Below, piece by piece: positions 1-5,638 of a stretch of DNA of 7,858 nt. Below the pieces are notes generated by a model. That model ran no database searches. It was not told the DNA's origin and saw nothing but the letters and a program-made list of their open reading frames with translations. The translations under genes and the position numbers were made by a program. Numbering within the stretch: the first letter of the stretch is position 1; the number at the start of each line of letters is the position of its first letter. The DNA is from Coleofasciculus sp. S288 (lineage in GTDB: Bacteria > Cyanobacteriota > Cyanobacteriia > Cyanobacteriales > Coleofasciculaceae), in NCBI GenBank assembly GCA_020216575.1, contig JAIUYC010000138.1, forward strand, positions 1 through 7,858, in the 5' to 3' direction.

Positions 1-190
1 CTACATCAGTCTCGATCTGTATATGTATCAGTAGTCTTTTATATAACTTAAGCAAATACTGTTTACTTTGGTTATAATCATACCAGTTAATTATTTGTAG
101 TTGAAAAGAAGCAAGCTTGCTCTCCTGTTCGAGAGAAAGTTGAACATGAGCTAAGAGTTCAACAACCCGTTGTAAAGAAAGCGTACACAT
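1..190 (-). CDS. Hypothetical protein, N-terminal 63 residues only (cut by window edge)
   Basis: The frame opens at ATG (188-190, minus strand) and stays open for 63 codons to the window edge, so the C-terminus is missing. An in-frame TGA lies three codons upstream of the ATG, which fixes the start at this ATG or the adjacent TTG. A purine-rich AAGG lies close before it, nearer than the ideal spacing. The visible part begins MCTLSLQRVVELLAHVQLSL and looks like amphipathic helices rich in Leu, Gln, Lys and Tyr. There is no signal peptide, membrane segment or motif that I recognise. It points the same way as the next two upstream genes but is about 260 bp from the nearest, so shared transcription is uncertain. 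Coding status rests on plausible composition and the tidy start context; no function is proposed. Confidence 0.5.
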   Translation of the reverse strand, partial: MCTLSLQRVVELLAHVQLSLEQESKLASFQLQIINWYDYNQSKQYLLKLYKRLLIHIQIETDV

Positions 191-283
191 CAACCTTCAA
201 TACCTGCAACCACAATCCTCTTTACAGGCTCAATTGGCAAAAACAGGATTTTTGGTTAAATGTTTAGTGGAGCTTTGTAAAAT

Positions 284-357
284 TCAGGTAGCGGGACTGG
301 AGTGCTAGTCGTAGTTATCATTCTCGGTTGATCTCACTCACCATTCCCGCTATCTGA
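284..357. repeat. Long imperfect palindrome, potential structured RNA or small non-coding repeat
   Basis: Positions 284-296 pair with 345-357 over 13 bp, with a single G-T wobble (288/353). The core tagcggga (289-296) and tcccgcta (345-352) is perfect. After one mismatch the stem continues with 298-300 against 341-343, and agtg/cact (301-304 / 335-338) can form a further inner helix. It lies between two minus-strand genes, more than 90 bp beyond the stop of the upstream one, and no T-run follows on either strand, so it is not a classical terminator. It could be a folded RNA, a mini inverted-repeat element, or a decayed repeat. Confidence 0.5.
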
Positions 358-393
358 GCTGTAGGTGTAATCCGTGCGTGTAAGGTTAGCCGT

Positions 394-412
394 CAATGGT
401 ACCTCTCCATTG
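394..412. repeat. Small hairpin downstream of the 58-residue membrane protein gene
   Basis: Arms caatgg (394-399) and ccattg (407-412) are perfectly complementary around a 7-nt loop. The hairpin lies about 38 bp beyond the stop codon of the minus-strand gene ending at 450 and could mark the 3' end of its transcript, but no T-run follows. The 8-mer gccgtcaa occurs on both sides of it (389-396 and 424-431) as a short direct repeat. Confidence 0.3.
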
Positions 413-449
413 CTCAAGGTCTTGCCGTCAACTTATTCTTAAGCTTCCA

Positions 450-626
450 TCAGCCGTCTTTTTCACTTACGCCAATAAATATAACACCTAGCAAAAAGCT
501 CAAGCCTAAAACTAGCTGAGAGGGAAGTCCTCCGGTCAGCAGCAAGATGACGACAAATCCTAAGAAGACTTGAGCTGTTTGCTTCAATAGTGAGTAAAGT
601 TCCTGAAGCTGATTTTCAGTTTTCAT
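450..626 (-). CDS. Small two-helix membrane protein (58 aa), stand-alone copy of the neighbour's N-terminal module
   Basis: The start chosen is ATG at 624-626, preceded at 7 nt by GGAGGT (acctcc at 633-638, plus strand). The frame could begin ten codons earlier, but that start has no ribosome-binding site. The 58-residue product has a short polar N-terminus, a hydrophobic segment at about 18-31, a tight TGGLPS turn (31-36), a second hydrophobic segment at about 37-53 and a charged SEKDG tail, which is a helical-hairpin membrane protein. From K15 to S54 it aligns without gaps to residues 24-63 of the 250-residue protein encoded just upstream, with 26 identities in 40 columns. It therefore looks like a duplicated or truncated paralogue kept as a small protein. 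It lies about 300 bp downstream of its paralogue, so it may have its own promoter. I do not recognise the family. Confidence 0.75.
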   Translation of the reverse strand: MKTENQLQELYSLLKQTAQVFLGFVVILLLTGGLPSQLVLGLSFLLGVIFIGVSEKDG

Positions 627-923
627 ACTGAGACCTCCAAAGCGAATAGCGAACACCTAGAACGCCACTTTTACCGATACCATCGAGTACTGCTCAGCAC
701 TAACGGCGAGAGTAATTACGAGGGAGTATAACAGTATGATACAAACCTCCAGAGACTCCTTCGGGATAAAGCCAAAAGCCTCTGGTCGAGTAACTGAACA
801 AGACAAGGGCAAAGTCTGGGAAGCTATACTTTCCAACTGTAGGAGGGATATTTTTCTCCAACCCTATCTCTGAGATACTTACCAGATGATTAACCTAATA
901 AATAATTTTAACTAAACAATACG
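627..923. other. 297-bp spacer upstream of the small membrane protein gene
   Basis: No convincing gene lies here on either strand; only very short frames are present. It holds the ribosome-binding site at 633-638, an inverted repeat ccagag/ctctgg (749-754 / 780-785, 25-nt loop) and a short palindrome tatctc-t-gagata (865-877) that could be an operator half-pair. On the minus strand TATACT (725-730, agtata on the plus strand) is a possible -10 element, with no good -35 at the usual distance. Any promoter here is tentative. Confidence 0.3.
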
Positions 924-933
924 TTAGGTTAAT
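889..933. repeat. AT-rich inverted repeat spanning the stop codon of the 250-aa gene
   Basis: attaacctaa (889-898) is perfectly complementary to ttaggttaat (924-933), with a 25-nt AT-rich loop. The TAA stop of the minus-strand gene (924-926) lies inside the upstream arm. It may act as a 3'-end stabiliser or weak terminator for the two-gene unit ending here, but the stem has few GC pairs and no T-run follows. Confidence 0.35.
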
Positions 934-1676
934 GGCTCAGCTTTGGAACTTCCTGCTGGATTTTCAGATTCCACCTCAGTCTGCCGTTGAGCAACCCCGG
1001 ACAGATGGTTGCTCAGGAAAGTTATGTATCTTTTCAACTCAGTGGTCGCTGCGGGAGACAAATTGCGGTAAGTCTCACTATTTTCTATTATATAATTCAA
1101 TACTTTGATATGTACTTCACGTCGATCAAAATCCTCATCACGGTGGTACTGTTCTAGTAGATTGATAGATAAATTCGGTCTATTCAGGGTTAGTTGGATG
1201 AACCTGAGGTATTTCTCAATATCTCTGTAAAATTGTTCTTTCCCCCCTTGGAGATTTTTCTCTATGCCAAGGACAGCATCAACTGCTTCTTTTGCCATGG
1301 CTTCCCGATTAGCTGGGTGTAGCATGACGGCAGCTTCTTGCATAGCATCTATGAGTTGATCTTCCCAGTCAATAAATCTCTCTAACTCGTTTTGAGAGCT
1401 GAGAGTATCAGTTGGCTCAATCTCGGAAGATGTTTGCGGTGATGTGATATCTTCCTTTGGGCGATTAACAGGAGTCAGCCACCTATCACTCACAGTTACA
1501 AAGAGAACGCCCAAGACAAAGCTTAAGTCAATAGCAAATTTTGATGGCTTTCCTCCAGTCAAAAGTAGCATGACCACGAAGCCCGCAAAAACTAGGGTAG
1601 TTTGCTTGGCGAGTAAACTCAGCTCATTCTTAGTTTTCTCGTAGAGACTGATTTTTTTTCGGTTACTCCTAACCAT
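924..1676 (-). CDS. Membrane protein: two-helix N-terminal module plus soluble helical domain (250 aa), unknown function
   Basis: Translation starts at ATG 1674-1676, with GAGGT (1684-1688) placed 7 nt upstream. Residues 1-26 are basic and polar. Two hydrophobic segments follow (about 27-41 and 47-63), joined by TGGKPSK, and this part is the paralogue of the 58-residue protein encoded downstream. Residues 66-98 are a Pro/Ser/Thr/Glu-rich linker. Residues about 99-230 are charged and predicted helical (ERFIDWEDQLIDAMQEAA, MLHPANREAMAKEAVDAVL, and a basic stretch ending in TELKRYITFLSNHLSG). The last 20 residues are polar and probably disordered. By the positive-inside rule the basic N-terminus suggests both ends face the cytoplasm. 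I recognise no catalytic motif or family; an adaptor or tethering role is only a guess. The ribosome-binding site overlaps the stop codon of the upstream 123-residue gene, so the two are translationally coupled. Confidence 0.8.
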   Translation of the reverse strand: MVRSNRKKISLYEKTKNELSLLAKQTTLVFAGFVVMLLLTGGKPSKFAIDLSFVLGVLFVTVSDRWLTPVNRPKEDITSPQTSSEIEPTDTLSSQNELERFIDWEDQLIDAMQEAAVMLHPANREAMAKEAVDAVLGIEKNLQGGKEQFYRDIEKYLRFIQLTLNRPNLSINLLEQYHRDEDFDRREVHIKVLNYIIENSETYRNLSPAATTELKRYITFLSNHLSGVAQRQTEVESENPAGSSKAEPLT

Positions 1677-1683
1677 ACTAAGT

Positions 1684-1688
1684 ACCTC
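1684..1688 (-). promoter_or_regulatory. Ribosome-binding site overlapping upstream stop codon (translational coupling)
   Basis: Read on the minus strand, TGAGGT contains both the TGA stop of the 123-residue gene (1687-1689) and the GAGGT ribosome-binding site of the 250-residue gene, 7 nt before its ATG. Terminating ribosomes would sit directly on the initiation region of the next gene. Confidence 0.65.
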
Positions 1689-2058
1689 ACAGCTTTTTTA
1701 AAGATTTCAGCTTCTCCTTGATCTGCCTGACTAGAACACCAACAAACATAGTCCAAAATACCCAATGGTCAGATAACACGGAGAAGTAACAGGCATAATA
1801 TGTCACTGTCGAAGGGTTTTTTTTATAACAAACATCAAAACCGGAGAAGTCTTCACCAACAATCTGCTGCACGAGGAAGCCAGGTAATTTGAGAAAAATA
1901 GCGAGAGCGATCGCATCTCTTAGAGTCTGGTAGAGAATTTCCCAGTACCCGCCAAACAGACGTTTACCAATCCTATCCAGATCGTCTAAATAGTCTTCTA
2001 GGCGTTGACCCCATTGTGTCTTTGGTGGAGGGAGTGGCTGAGGGTTCGGCTGAGTCAT
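1687..2058 (-). CDS. Small Pro-rich membrane protein (123 aa), unknown function
   Basis: This is the first gene of the coupled pair. It starts at ATG 2056-2058 with only a weak upstream ribosome-binding match. Residues 2-14 are proline-rich (TQPNPQPLPPPKTQ). An acidic and basic amphipathic stretch (LEDYLDDLDRIGKRLFGGYW) follows, then a hydrophobic segment at about 46-66 (LRDAIALAIFLKLPGFLVQQ), a short loop with two Cys residues (DVCYKK and YYACYF, possibly a pair), a second hydrophobic aromatic segment at about 85-110, and a lysine-rich tail (IKEKLKSLKKL). This predicts two membrane spans. Its stop (1687-1689) overlaps the ribosome-binding site of the 250-residue gene, which starts 10 nt further on, so the two products are probably made together and may interact. 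I do not recognise the family. A HIP1 octamer lies inside it at 1907-1914. Confidence 0.75.
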   Translation of the reverse strand: MTQPNPQPLPPPKTQWGQRLEDYLDDLDRIGKRLFGGYWEILYQTLRDAIALAIFLKLPGFLVQQIVGEDFSGFDVCYKKNPSTVTYYACYFSVLSDHWVFWTMFVGVLVRQIKEKLKSLKKL

Positions 2059-2312
2059 CTGGAAGTGCCTGCTATTCAGATGTTCAAATGTGACAGCTAA
2101 TTCGCTACCAAGTTAGCCTTACGACGCCTAATCTGACAAGTACGCCTATCTTTTTGCCATTCATGCGATTCATTAAGTCGAAACCTGCAAACAAACCGAG
2201 GAGAGCATACTAACTTCGCTGTTAAGGTTGCCAAAACTGTAACCAACGGAACACCCCTACCTCCAAGCGGTCATCCTAAAAGAGGAATCGCATCGGTAAG
2301 TGAGGTAGTACG
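2059..2312. promoter_or_regulatory. Divergent intergenic region between the membrane-protein pair and the serpin
   Basis: This spacer must supply promoters for the minus-strand pair starting at 2058 and the plus-strand serpin starting at 2313. I see no strong -35/-10 pair for either. The serpin's ribosome-binding site is gagg (2302-2305), 7 nt before the ATG. It is part of gaggtag (2302-2308), the exact complement of ctacctc (2257-2263), so the leader could fold and cover it. Confidence 0.4.
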
Positions 2313-3602
2313 ATGAAACGGCGAATGTTTGGTCGAGTGAGTGCTGCTGTGGCAGCAGGTATTGTTCTGACAGGACTAGTGGGAGGGATGATGGCAAAGA
2401 AGCTAAACGCCTTTGGCCCCTGGCTTAACGCCCAAACACCTGAGGAACCCCCGCAAGTGACACAGCCGCCTAATGTACCCGTCGATTCCAAATTAGTTGA
2501 TGCCAACACCAAGTTTGGTTTCAAGCTGTTCTCAGAAATTCTTAAGCAAGACAGCGACAAGAACGTTTTTGTCTCACCGACTAGTATAGCGATCGCCCTT
2601 TCCATGACCTACAACGGAGCTAGCGGCGAAACGCAACAGGCAATGGCGAAAGCGCTAGAATTCCAAGGGTTGAGCTTACAAGATGTTAACCAGGCTAATC
2701 AGGTATTAAAAGCTTCTTTAGAAAATGCTGACCCTGATGTTCAGCTATCCATTGCCAACTCCCTCTGGGCAAGACAAGGTATTGACTTCAAGCCCCAATT
2801 CATGCAACAAAATCGCCAGTTCTATGGAGCAAAAGTAACAGAACTAGACTTTGCCAAACCCGACGCTCCAAACATCATTAACAACTGGGTCAAAGAAAAT
2901 ACTCGCGGTAAAATCGAACAGATTGTCGATCAACTGAAACCAGACGATCTCCTGTTTTTAATCAACGCCATTTATTTTAAAGGCAACTGGACAGAACAGT
3001 TTGATAAAAGTCGAACCACCGAGCGTCCGTTCTATCTCTTGGATGGAACTCAGAAACAACATCCCATGATGTCTCAATCCGGCGAGTATCGCTACTATGA
3101 GAATGAAAGCTTTCAAGCTGTTAGCTTACCCTACGGAACGGGACGCCTAAGTTTATATGTTTTCTTGCCGCGCCAAAATACGACTCTCGAAGCCTTTCAC
3201 CAGCAGCTAGATACCGAAAACTGGCAACAATGGATAAATCAGTTCCACATGCGGGATGGCTCAATTCAGCTACCTCGCTTCAAATTTGACTACGATATTC
3301 AACTCAATAATGCTTTGAAAGCACTGGGGATGGAGGTGGCTTTCGACGATGCAAAGGCAGATTTTTCTAATATGACTTCTGCCAGTGTGGTCATTGATGA
3401 AGTGAAGCACAAAACCTTTGTAGAAGTGAACGAAGAAGGTACGGAAGCGGCAGCCGTAACCTCCACGAGAGTCGTTCCTACTTCTGCCCGAATGCCAGAA
3501 GAACCCTTCCAAATGATTGTTGACCGTCCTTTCTTCTGCGCGATTCGGGATAATCAAACAGGAACAATTCTATTTATGGGTTCAATCGTAGAACCGAAGT
3601 AA
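2313..3602 (+). CDS. Serpin family protein (exported or membrane-anchored, predicted inhibitory)
   Basis: Serpins trap serine or cysteine proteases by presenting a reactive-centre loop as bait and inserting it into a beta-sheet after cleavage. The 429-residue product has a basic N-terminus (MKRRMFGR), a hydrophobic segment at about 9-28 and a Pro-rich linker to about 57, so it is exported or anchored. RRMF partly matches a Tat motif. No lipobox Cys is present. The serpin core then shows NVFVSPTSIAIALSM (84-98), NAIYFKGNW (218-226) and the signature MIVDRPFFCAI (401-411), which fits the PROSITE serpin pattern. The hinge EEGTEAAAV (P17-P9, residues 374-382) is the inhibitory type. By the 17-residue rule P1-P1' would be Thr390-Ser391, with Arg386 and Arg393 nearby as alternatives. 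The start ATG has gagg 7 nt upstream. It converges on pgeF. The serpin call is firm; target and location are inferred. Confidence 0.95.
   Translation: MKRRMFGRVSAAVAAGIVLTGLVGGMMAKKLNAFGPWLNAQTPEEPPQVTQPPNVPVDSKLVDANTKFGFKLFSEILKQDSDKNVFVSPTSIAIALSMTYNGASGETQQAMAKALEFQGLSLQDVNQANQVLKASLENADPDVQLSIANSLWARQGIDFKPQFMQQNRQFYGAKVTELDFAKPDAPNIINNWVKENTRGKIEQIVDQLKPDDLLFLINAIYFKGNWTEQFDKSRTTERPFYLLDGTQKQHPMMSQSGEYRYYENESFQAVSLPYGTGRLSLYVFLPRQNTTLEAFHQQLDTENWQQWINQFHMRDGSIQLPRFKFDYDIQLNNALKALGMEVAFDDAKADFSNMTSASVVIDEVKHKTFVEVNEEGTEAAAVTSTRVVPTSARMPEEPFQMIVDRPFFCAIRDNQTGTILFMGSIVEPK
3438..3509 (+). other. Serpin reactive-centre loop coding segment
   Basis: This stretch encodes the loop from the hinge Gly376 (P15) to the end of the MPEEPF segment before the C-terminal signature. 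P14 is Thr and P12-P10 are Ala-Ala-Ala, as in inhibitory serpins; P9 is Val instead of a small residue. The Thr-Ser pair at 3480-3485 is the predicted scissile bond by counting only. The part after P1' is about five residues longer than in human antitrypsin, so a shifted P1 is possible. Confidence 0.6.
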
Positions 3603-3676
3603 TAAGCTGTCGTAGACGGGCAAATACTCATCCCACAAGAGCTTCAGAAATTTGAGTGTGCCAAATTCAGCGCTTC

Positions 3677-3709
3677 AGAGCCCCGACTTCTTAGAGAAGT
3701 CGGGGCTCT
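3677..3709. terminator. Perfect 15-bp hairpin between convergent genes (bidirectional terminator or dispersed palindrome)
   Basis: agagccccgacttct (3677-3691) and agaagtcggggctct (3695-3709) are exact complements around a TAG loop. It sits between the serpin stop (3602) and the pgeF stop (3718-3720), where a terminator serving both directions would be expected. There is no T-run on either side, so it is not a textbook intrinsic terminator. Palindromes with a ccccgactt core are, to my recollection, common dispersed elements in cyanobacterial genomes. Confidence 0.7.
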
Positions 3710-3717
3710 CGCCTTCA

Positions 3718-4542
3718 CTAATTAAGATACAGGGCAATATCAGCTTTCTTGCTAACAATACCTGACCACTGAACTTTTTTAAGCTTATTGCGACGATAGG
3801 AAAAGAAATACTCGGGTTGTTGGTAAGTGCAGTGAGGCGCGATCGCAACCTGCTCAGATCGAATCCCCAATTGCTCTAGCTGGATTGCATTTACTCGTCG
3901 CACATCTAAGCGTACTCGTCCTGGTTGGGGATCATCGAGGACAGGAGGGTCGGGTAGTTGTTGTAAGCTATCTAGAATTGCGTCTGAAGTATCAGCGACA
4001 TCTTGTAAGATGCTCGACCCAACCTCAGCCGCAACGGTTTCAGATACCTGATAGACTTCACCGGCGATCGCAGGTCCCATGGCAATCCGTAAATCTTGGA
4101 GGCGACTGCCGGAGTTAACGAGTCGTGCGATCGCATTTGGCACAATCCGCGATGCTGTACCCCGCCAACCGGCATGCACGGCTGCCACTTGTCCTGTCTT
4201 CTCGTCGGCAATCAGCACTGGCGTACAGTCCGCCGTACAAACCCATACTGCCTGTTGCGGCTGTTCGCTGAGGATACCATCAGCAGGGGGGCTTGCTGGT
4301 TCCTCCTGACCGTCATTTTGCCCTGCCTCGACCGCACGCTCTATCTCGGAGGGGGTCAACACGGTGTTACCGTGTACCTGTCTGACTCGATACACCTGAG
4401 CTTCTAGTTGGAGTGCTCCCACGATTTGATCCGGGCAGCGAGGCGAAAATGCTGACGTGAAAAAGCCGTGTTCCCATGGCTCTAACAGGCTACAAGTTAA
4501 ATAAGGCAGGTCTTCCCAAGTATGCCAGTGCCAAGTATGCAT
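3718..4542 (-). CDS. pgeF: PgeF/YfiH-family protein (peptidoglycan editing factor / purine nucleoside phosphorylase-like, formerly 'laccase domain')
   Basis: The family (DUF152, with bacterial YfiH/PgeF and animal LACC1) binds a metal through conserved His and Cys residues. Members have been linked to removal of wrongly incorporated amino acids in peptidoglycan precursors and to purine nucleoside cleavage. All landmarks are present in the 274-residue product: RQVHGN (His57), ADGILS (87-92), TADCTPVLIAD (Cys106), AAVHAGWRGTA (His123), MGPAIAGEVYQV (155-166) and, near the C-terminus, APHCTYQQPEYFFSYRR. The putative metal ligands His57, Cys106 and His123 are intact. After GPAI the Cys often seen in other phyla (GPCIG) is replaced by Ala, which I take as a lineage feature. 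Length is slightly above usual because of an acidic insert at about 71-84. There is no signal peptide, so it is cytoplasmic. The ATG lacks a clear ribosome-binding site. It is divergent from birA. HIP1 occurs three times inside (3839, 4064, 4127). Confidence 0.93.
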   Translation of the reverse strand: MHTWHWHTWEDLPYLTCSLLEPWEHGFFTSAFSPRCPDQIVGALQLEAQVYRVRQVHGNTVLTPSEIERAVEAGQNDGQEEPASPPADGILSEQPQQAVWVCTADCTPVLIADEKTGQVAAVHAGWRGTASRIVPNAIARLVNSGSRLQDLRIAMGPAIAGEVYQVSETVAAEVGSSILQDVADTSDAILDSLQQLPDPPVLDDPQPGRVRLDVRRVNAIQLEQLGIRSEQVAIAPHCTYQQPEYFFSYRRNKLKKVQWSGIVSKKADIALYLN

Positions 4543-4666
4543 AAAGCGATCGGTAATAAATTTTGTCCAAGCTTATGTTAAGACAGCCCCTCAATTGGAG
4601 AAGAAACCGTGAAATTAGCGTAAATCTATGCTAGCTTAGGCTACGATTTGCTCCGAGTCATTAGCA
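4543..4666. promoter_or_regulatory. Divergent spacer between pgeF and birA
   Basis: This 124-bp spacer must carry both promoters. TATGCT (4627-4632) and TACGAT (4642-4647) are possible -10 elements for birA, but neither has a good -35 at 16-18 nt. No operator-like palindrome is evident, which fits a BirA lacking a DNA-binding domain. Confidence 0.3.
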
Positions 4667-5524
4667 GTGGTTTTTAATCAGCAAGCGTTTGCGATCGCCC
4701 TTCAAGAGGTGGGAGAGCAGCTCTCCCCAGAGGTCAAATCCCCAAAAATAGGGACATTTCAAGGAATGCCCCTACATATCTTTGAGACTCTCCCGTCCAC
4801 CAACCAAACCCTCTGGGAATTGGTTGATCGGGGAGCCCCAGAGGGAACGGCTGTGATGGCCGCGCAACAAACAGCTGGACGAGGGCAGTGGGGGCGTCAG
4901 TGGCAATCGACGCTTGGGGGATTATACTTATCTCTGGCGTTAGCGCCAAATCTACAAGTTTCGCACAGTGCGCAACTCACGCTCTGTAGTGCTTGGGGAA
5001 TTGCGATCGCGTTGAGAAGTTACGGCATTCCCGTCCTTCTCAAGTGGCCGAATGACCTGCTCTTACAAGAGCGAAAACTGGGGGGTATCCTTACCGAAAC
5101 TCGCGTGCATCAGGGTCAAATTAACAAAGCTGTCGTCGGGGTTGGCATCAACTGGAGCAATGACGTACCTGAATCTGGCATCACTTTACAATCCTTTTGT
5201 AAAGAACAATTAAATCCAGTCATAAATTCCTTGGAAAGGTTAGCAGCAATTGTTATACAAGGACTGCTATCCGGATATCAGTGCTGGTTAGAGAAAGGAA
5301 TAAATATCTTGTTACCGTCTTACCTGGAGCTACTCGATAGCAAAGGACATCCCGTTACTGTAGACGGAAACCCTGGAATTGTAACGGGCGTTACTCCCAG
5401 TGGGGAGTTGCGAGTTCGCACGAACTTCTTAACCGAAGCTGCCGTCGCGCCAATAAGTGCACCCGCTTCAGCAACAGAAATTTACCTCAAGCCCGGTACA
5501 ATCAGTCTTGGCTATCGTCGGTAA
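4667..5524 (+). CDS. birA: Biotin--[acetyl-CoA-carboxylase] ligase, monofunctional (no repressor domain)
   Basis: BirA makes biotinyl-5'-AMP from biotin and ATP and transfers biotin to the carrier lysine of acetyl-CoA carboxylase (AccB), needed for fatty-acid synthesis. The 285-residue protein shows PSTNQT (43-48), the biotinyl-AMP-binding loop GRGQWGRQW (71-79), KWPNDLLL (126-133) with the active-site Lys region, KLGGILTE (137-144) and VVGVGINWSN (156-165), then a small C-terminal beta domain. The helix-turn-helix domain of E. coli BirA is absent, so it is a group I ligase and should not act as a repressor. The start is GTG at 4667: an in-frame TAG lies 30 nt upstream, and the next ATG (4766) would leave almost nothing before the catalytic fold and has its AAGG only 1-2 nt away. 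The ribosome-binding site is weak. A plus-strand M23 gene follows after about 110 bp. Confidence 0.93.
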   Translation: MVFNQQAFAIALQEVGEQLSPEVKSPKIGTFQGMPLHIFETLPSTNQTLWELVDRGAPEGTAVMAAQQTAGRGQWGRQWQSTLGGLYLSLALAPNLQVSHSAQLTLCSAWGIAIALRSYGIPVLLKWPNDLLLQERKLGGILTETRVHQGQINKAVVGVGINWSNDVPESGITLQSFCKEQLNPVINSLERLAAIVIQGLLSGYQCWLEKGINILLPSYLELLDSKGHPVTVDGNPGIVTGVTPSGELRVRTNFLTEAAVAPISAPASATEIYLKPGTISLGYRR

Positions 5525-5638
5525 TCCTTTTAGTTTCGTAGCTCAAGCCATTTTTATCGGTCTTAGCACGATTATTCGCTCAATATCTCAAATCTTCCCA
5601 ACTAAGTTCATTAACGTGTGAGGAGTAGAGAGTCGGAA
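5525..5638 (+). promoter_or_regulatory. Spacer and leader of the M23 peptidase gene
   Basis: This 114-bp spacer has no gene or hairpin terminator. aggag (5621-5625) lies 13 nt before the preferred ATG (5639) and gagag (5628-5632) lies 6 nt before it, so ribosome binding is plausible but not ideal. No clear promoter is visible, and read-through from birA is possible. Confidence 0.3.

Noticed and set aside
256..321. Minus-strand 21-codon frame inside and beyond the left palindrome
   Set aside because: It is short, has no ribosome-binding site, and its start lies in the loop of the inverted repeat; chance is the simpler explanation.
371..412. GTGCGTG followed by hairpins, considered as the 5' end of a group II intron
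   Set aside because: No domain V-like hairpin, no reverse transcriptase and no room for an intron before the next gene.
741..800. Hairpin-rich stretch considered as a tRNA-like gene
   Set aside because: There is no acceptor stem, anticodon arm or canonical T-loop arrangement on either strand.
1444..1644. Plus-strand 66-codon frame opposite the 250-residue gene
   Set aside because: It is antisense to the better supported coding frame (paralogue match and ribosome-binding site) and has no family resemblance.
2276..2605. Minus-strand 109-codon frame opposite the start of the serpin gene
   Set aside because: It lies opposite the serpin's conserved coding sequence, has no recognisable features and is explained by base composition.
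3718..4542. Naming the pgeF product a laccase or multicopper oxidase
   Set aside because: The multicopper oxidase copper-binding His-X-His motifs are absent; the motifs are those of the unrelated YfiH/LACC1 family.
5618..5638. GTG at 5618 as the start of the M23 protein
   Set aside because: It would translate the purine-rich leader into seven extra charged residues before the signal peptide and has no ribosome-binding site upstream; ATG 5639 is preferred, though not proven.
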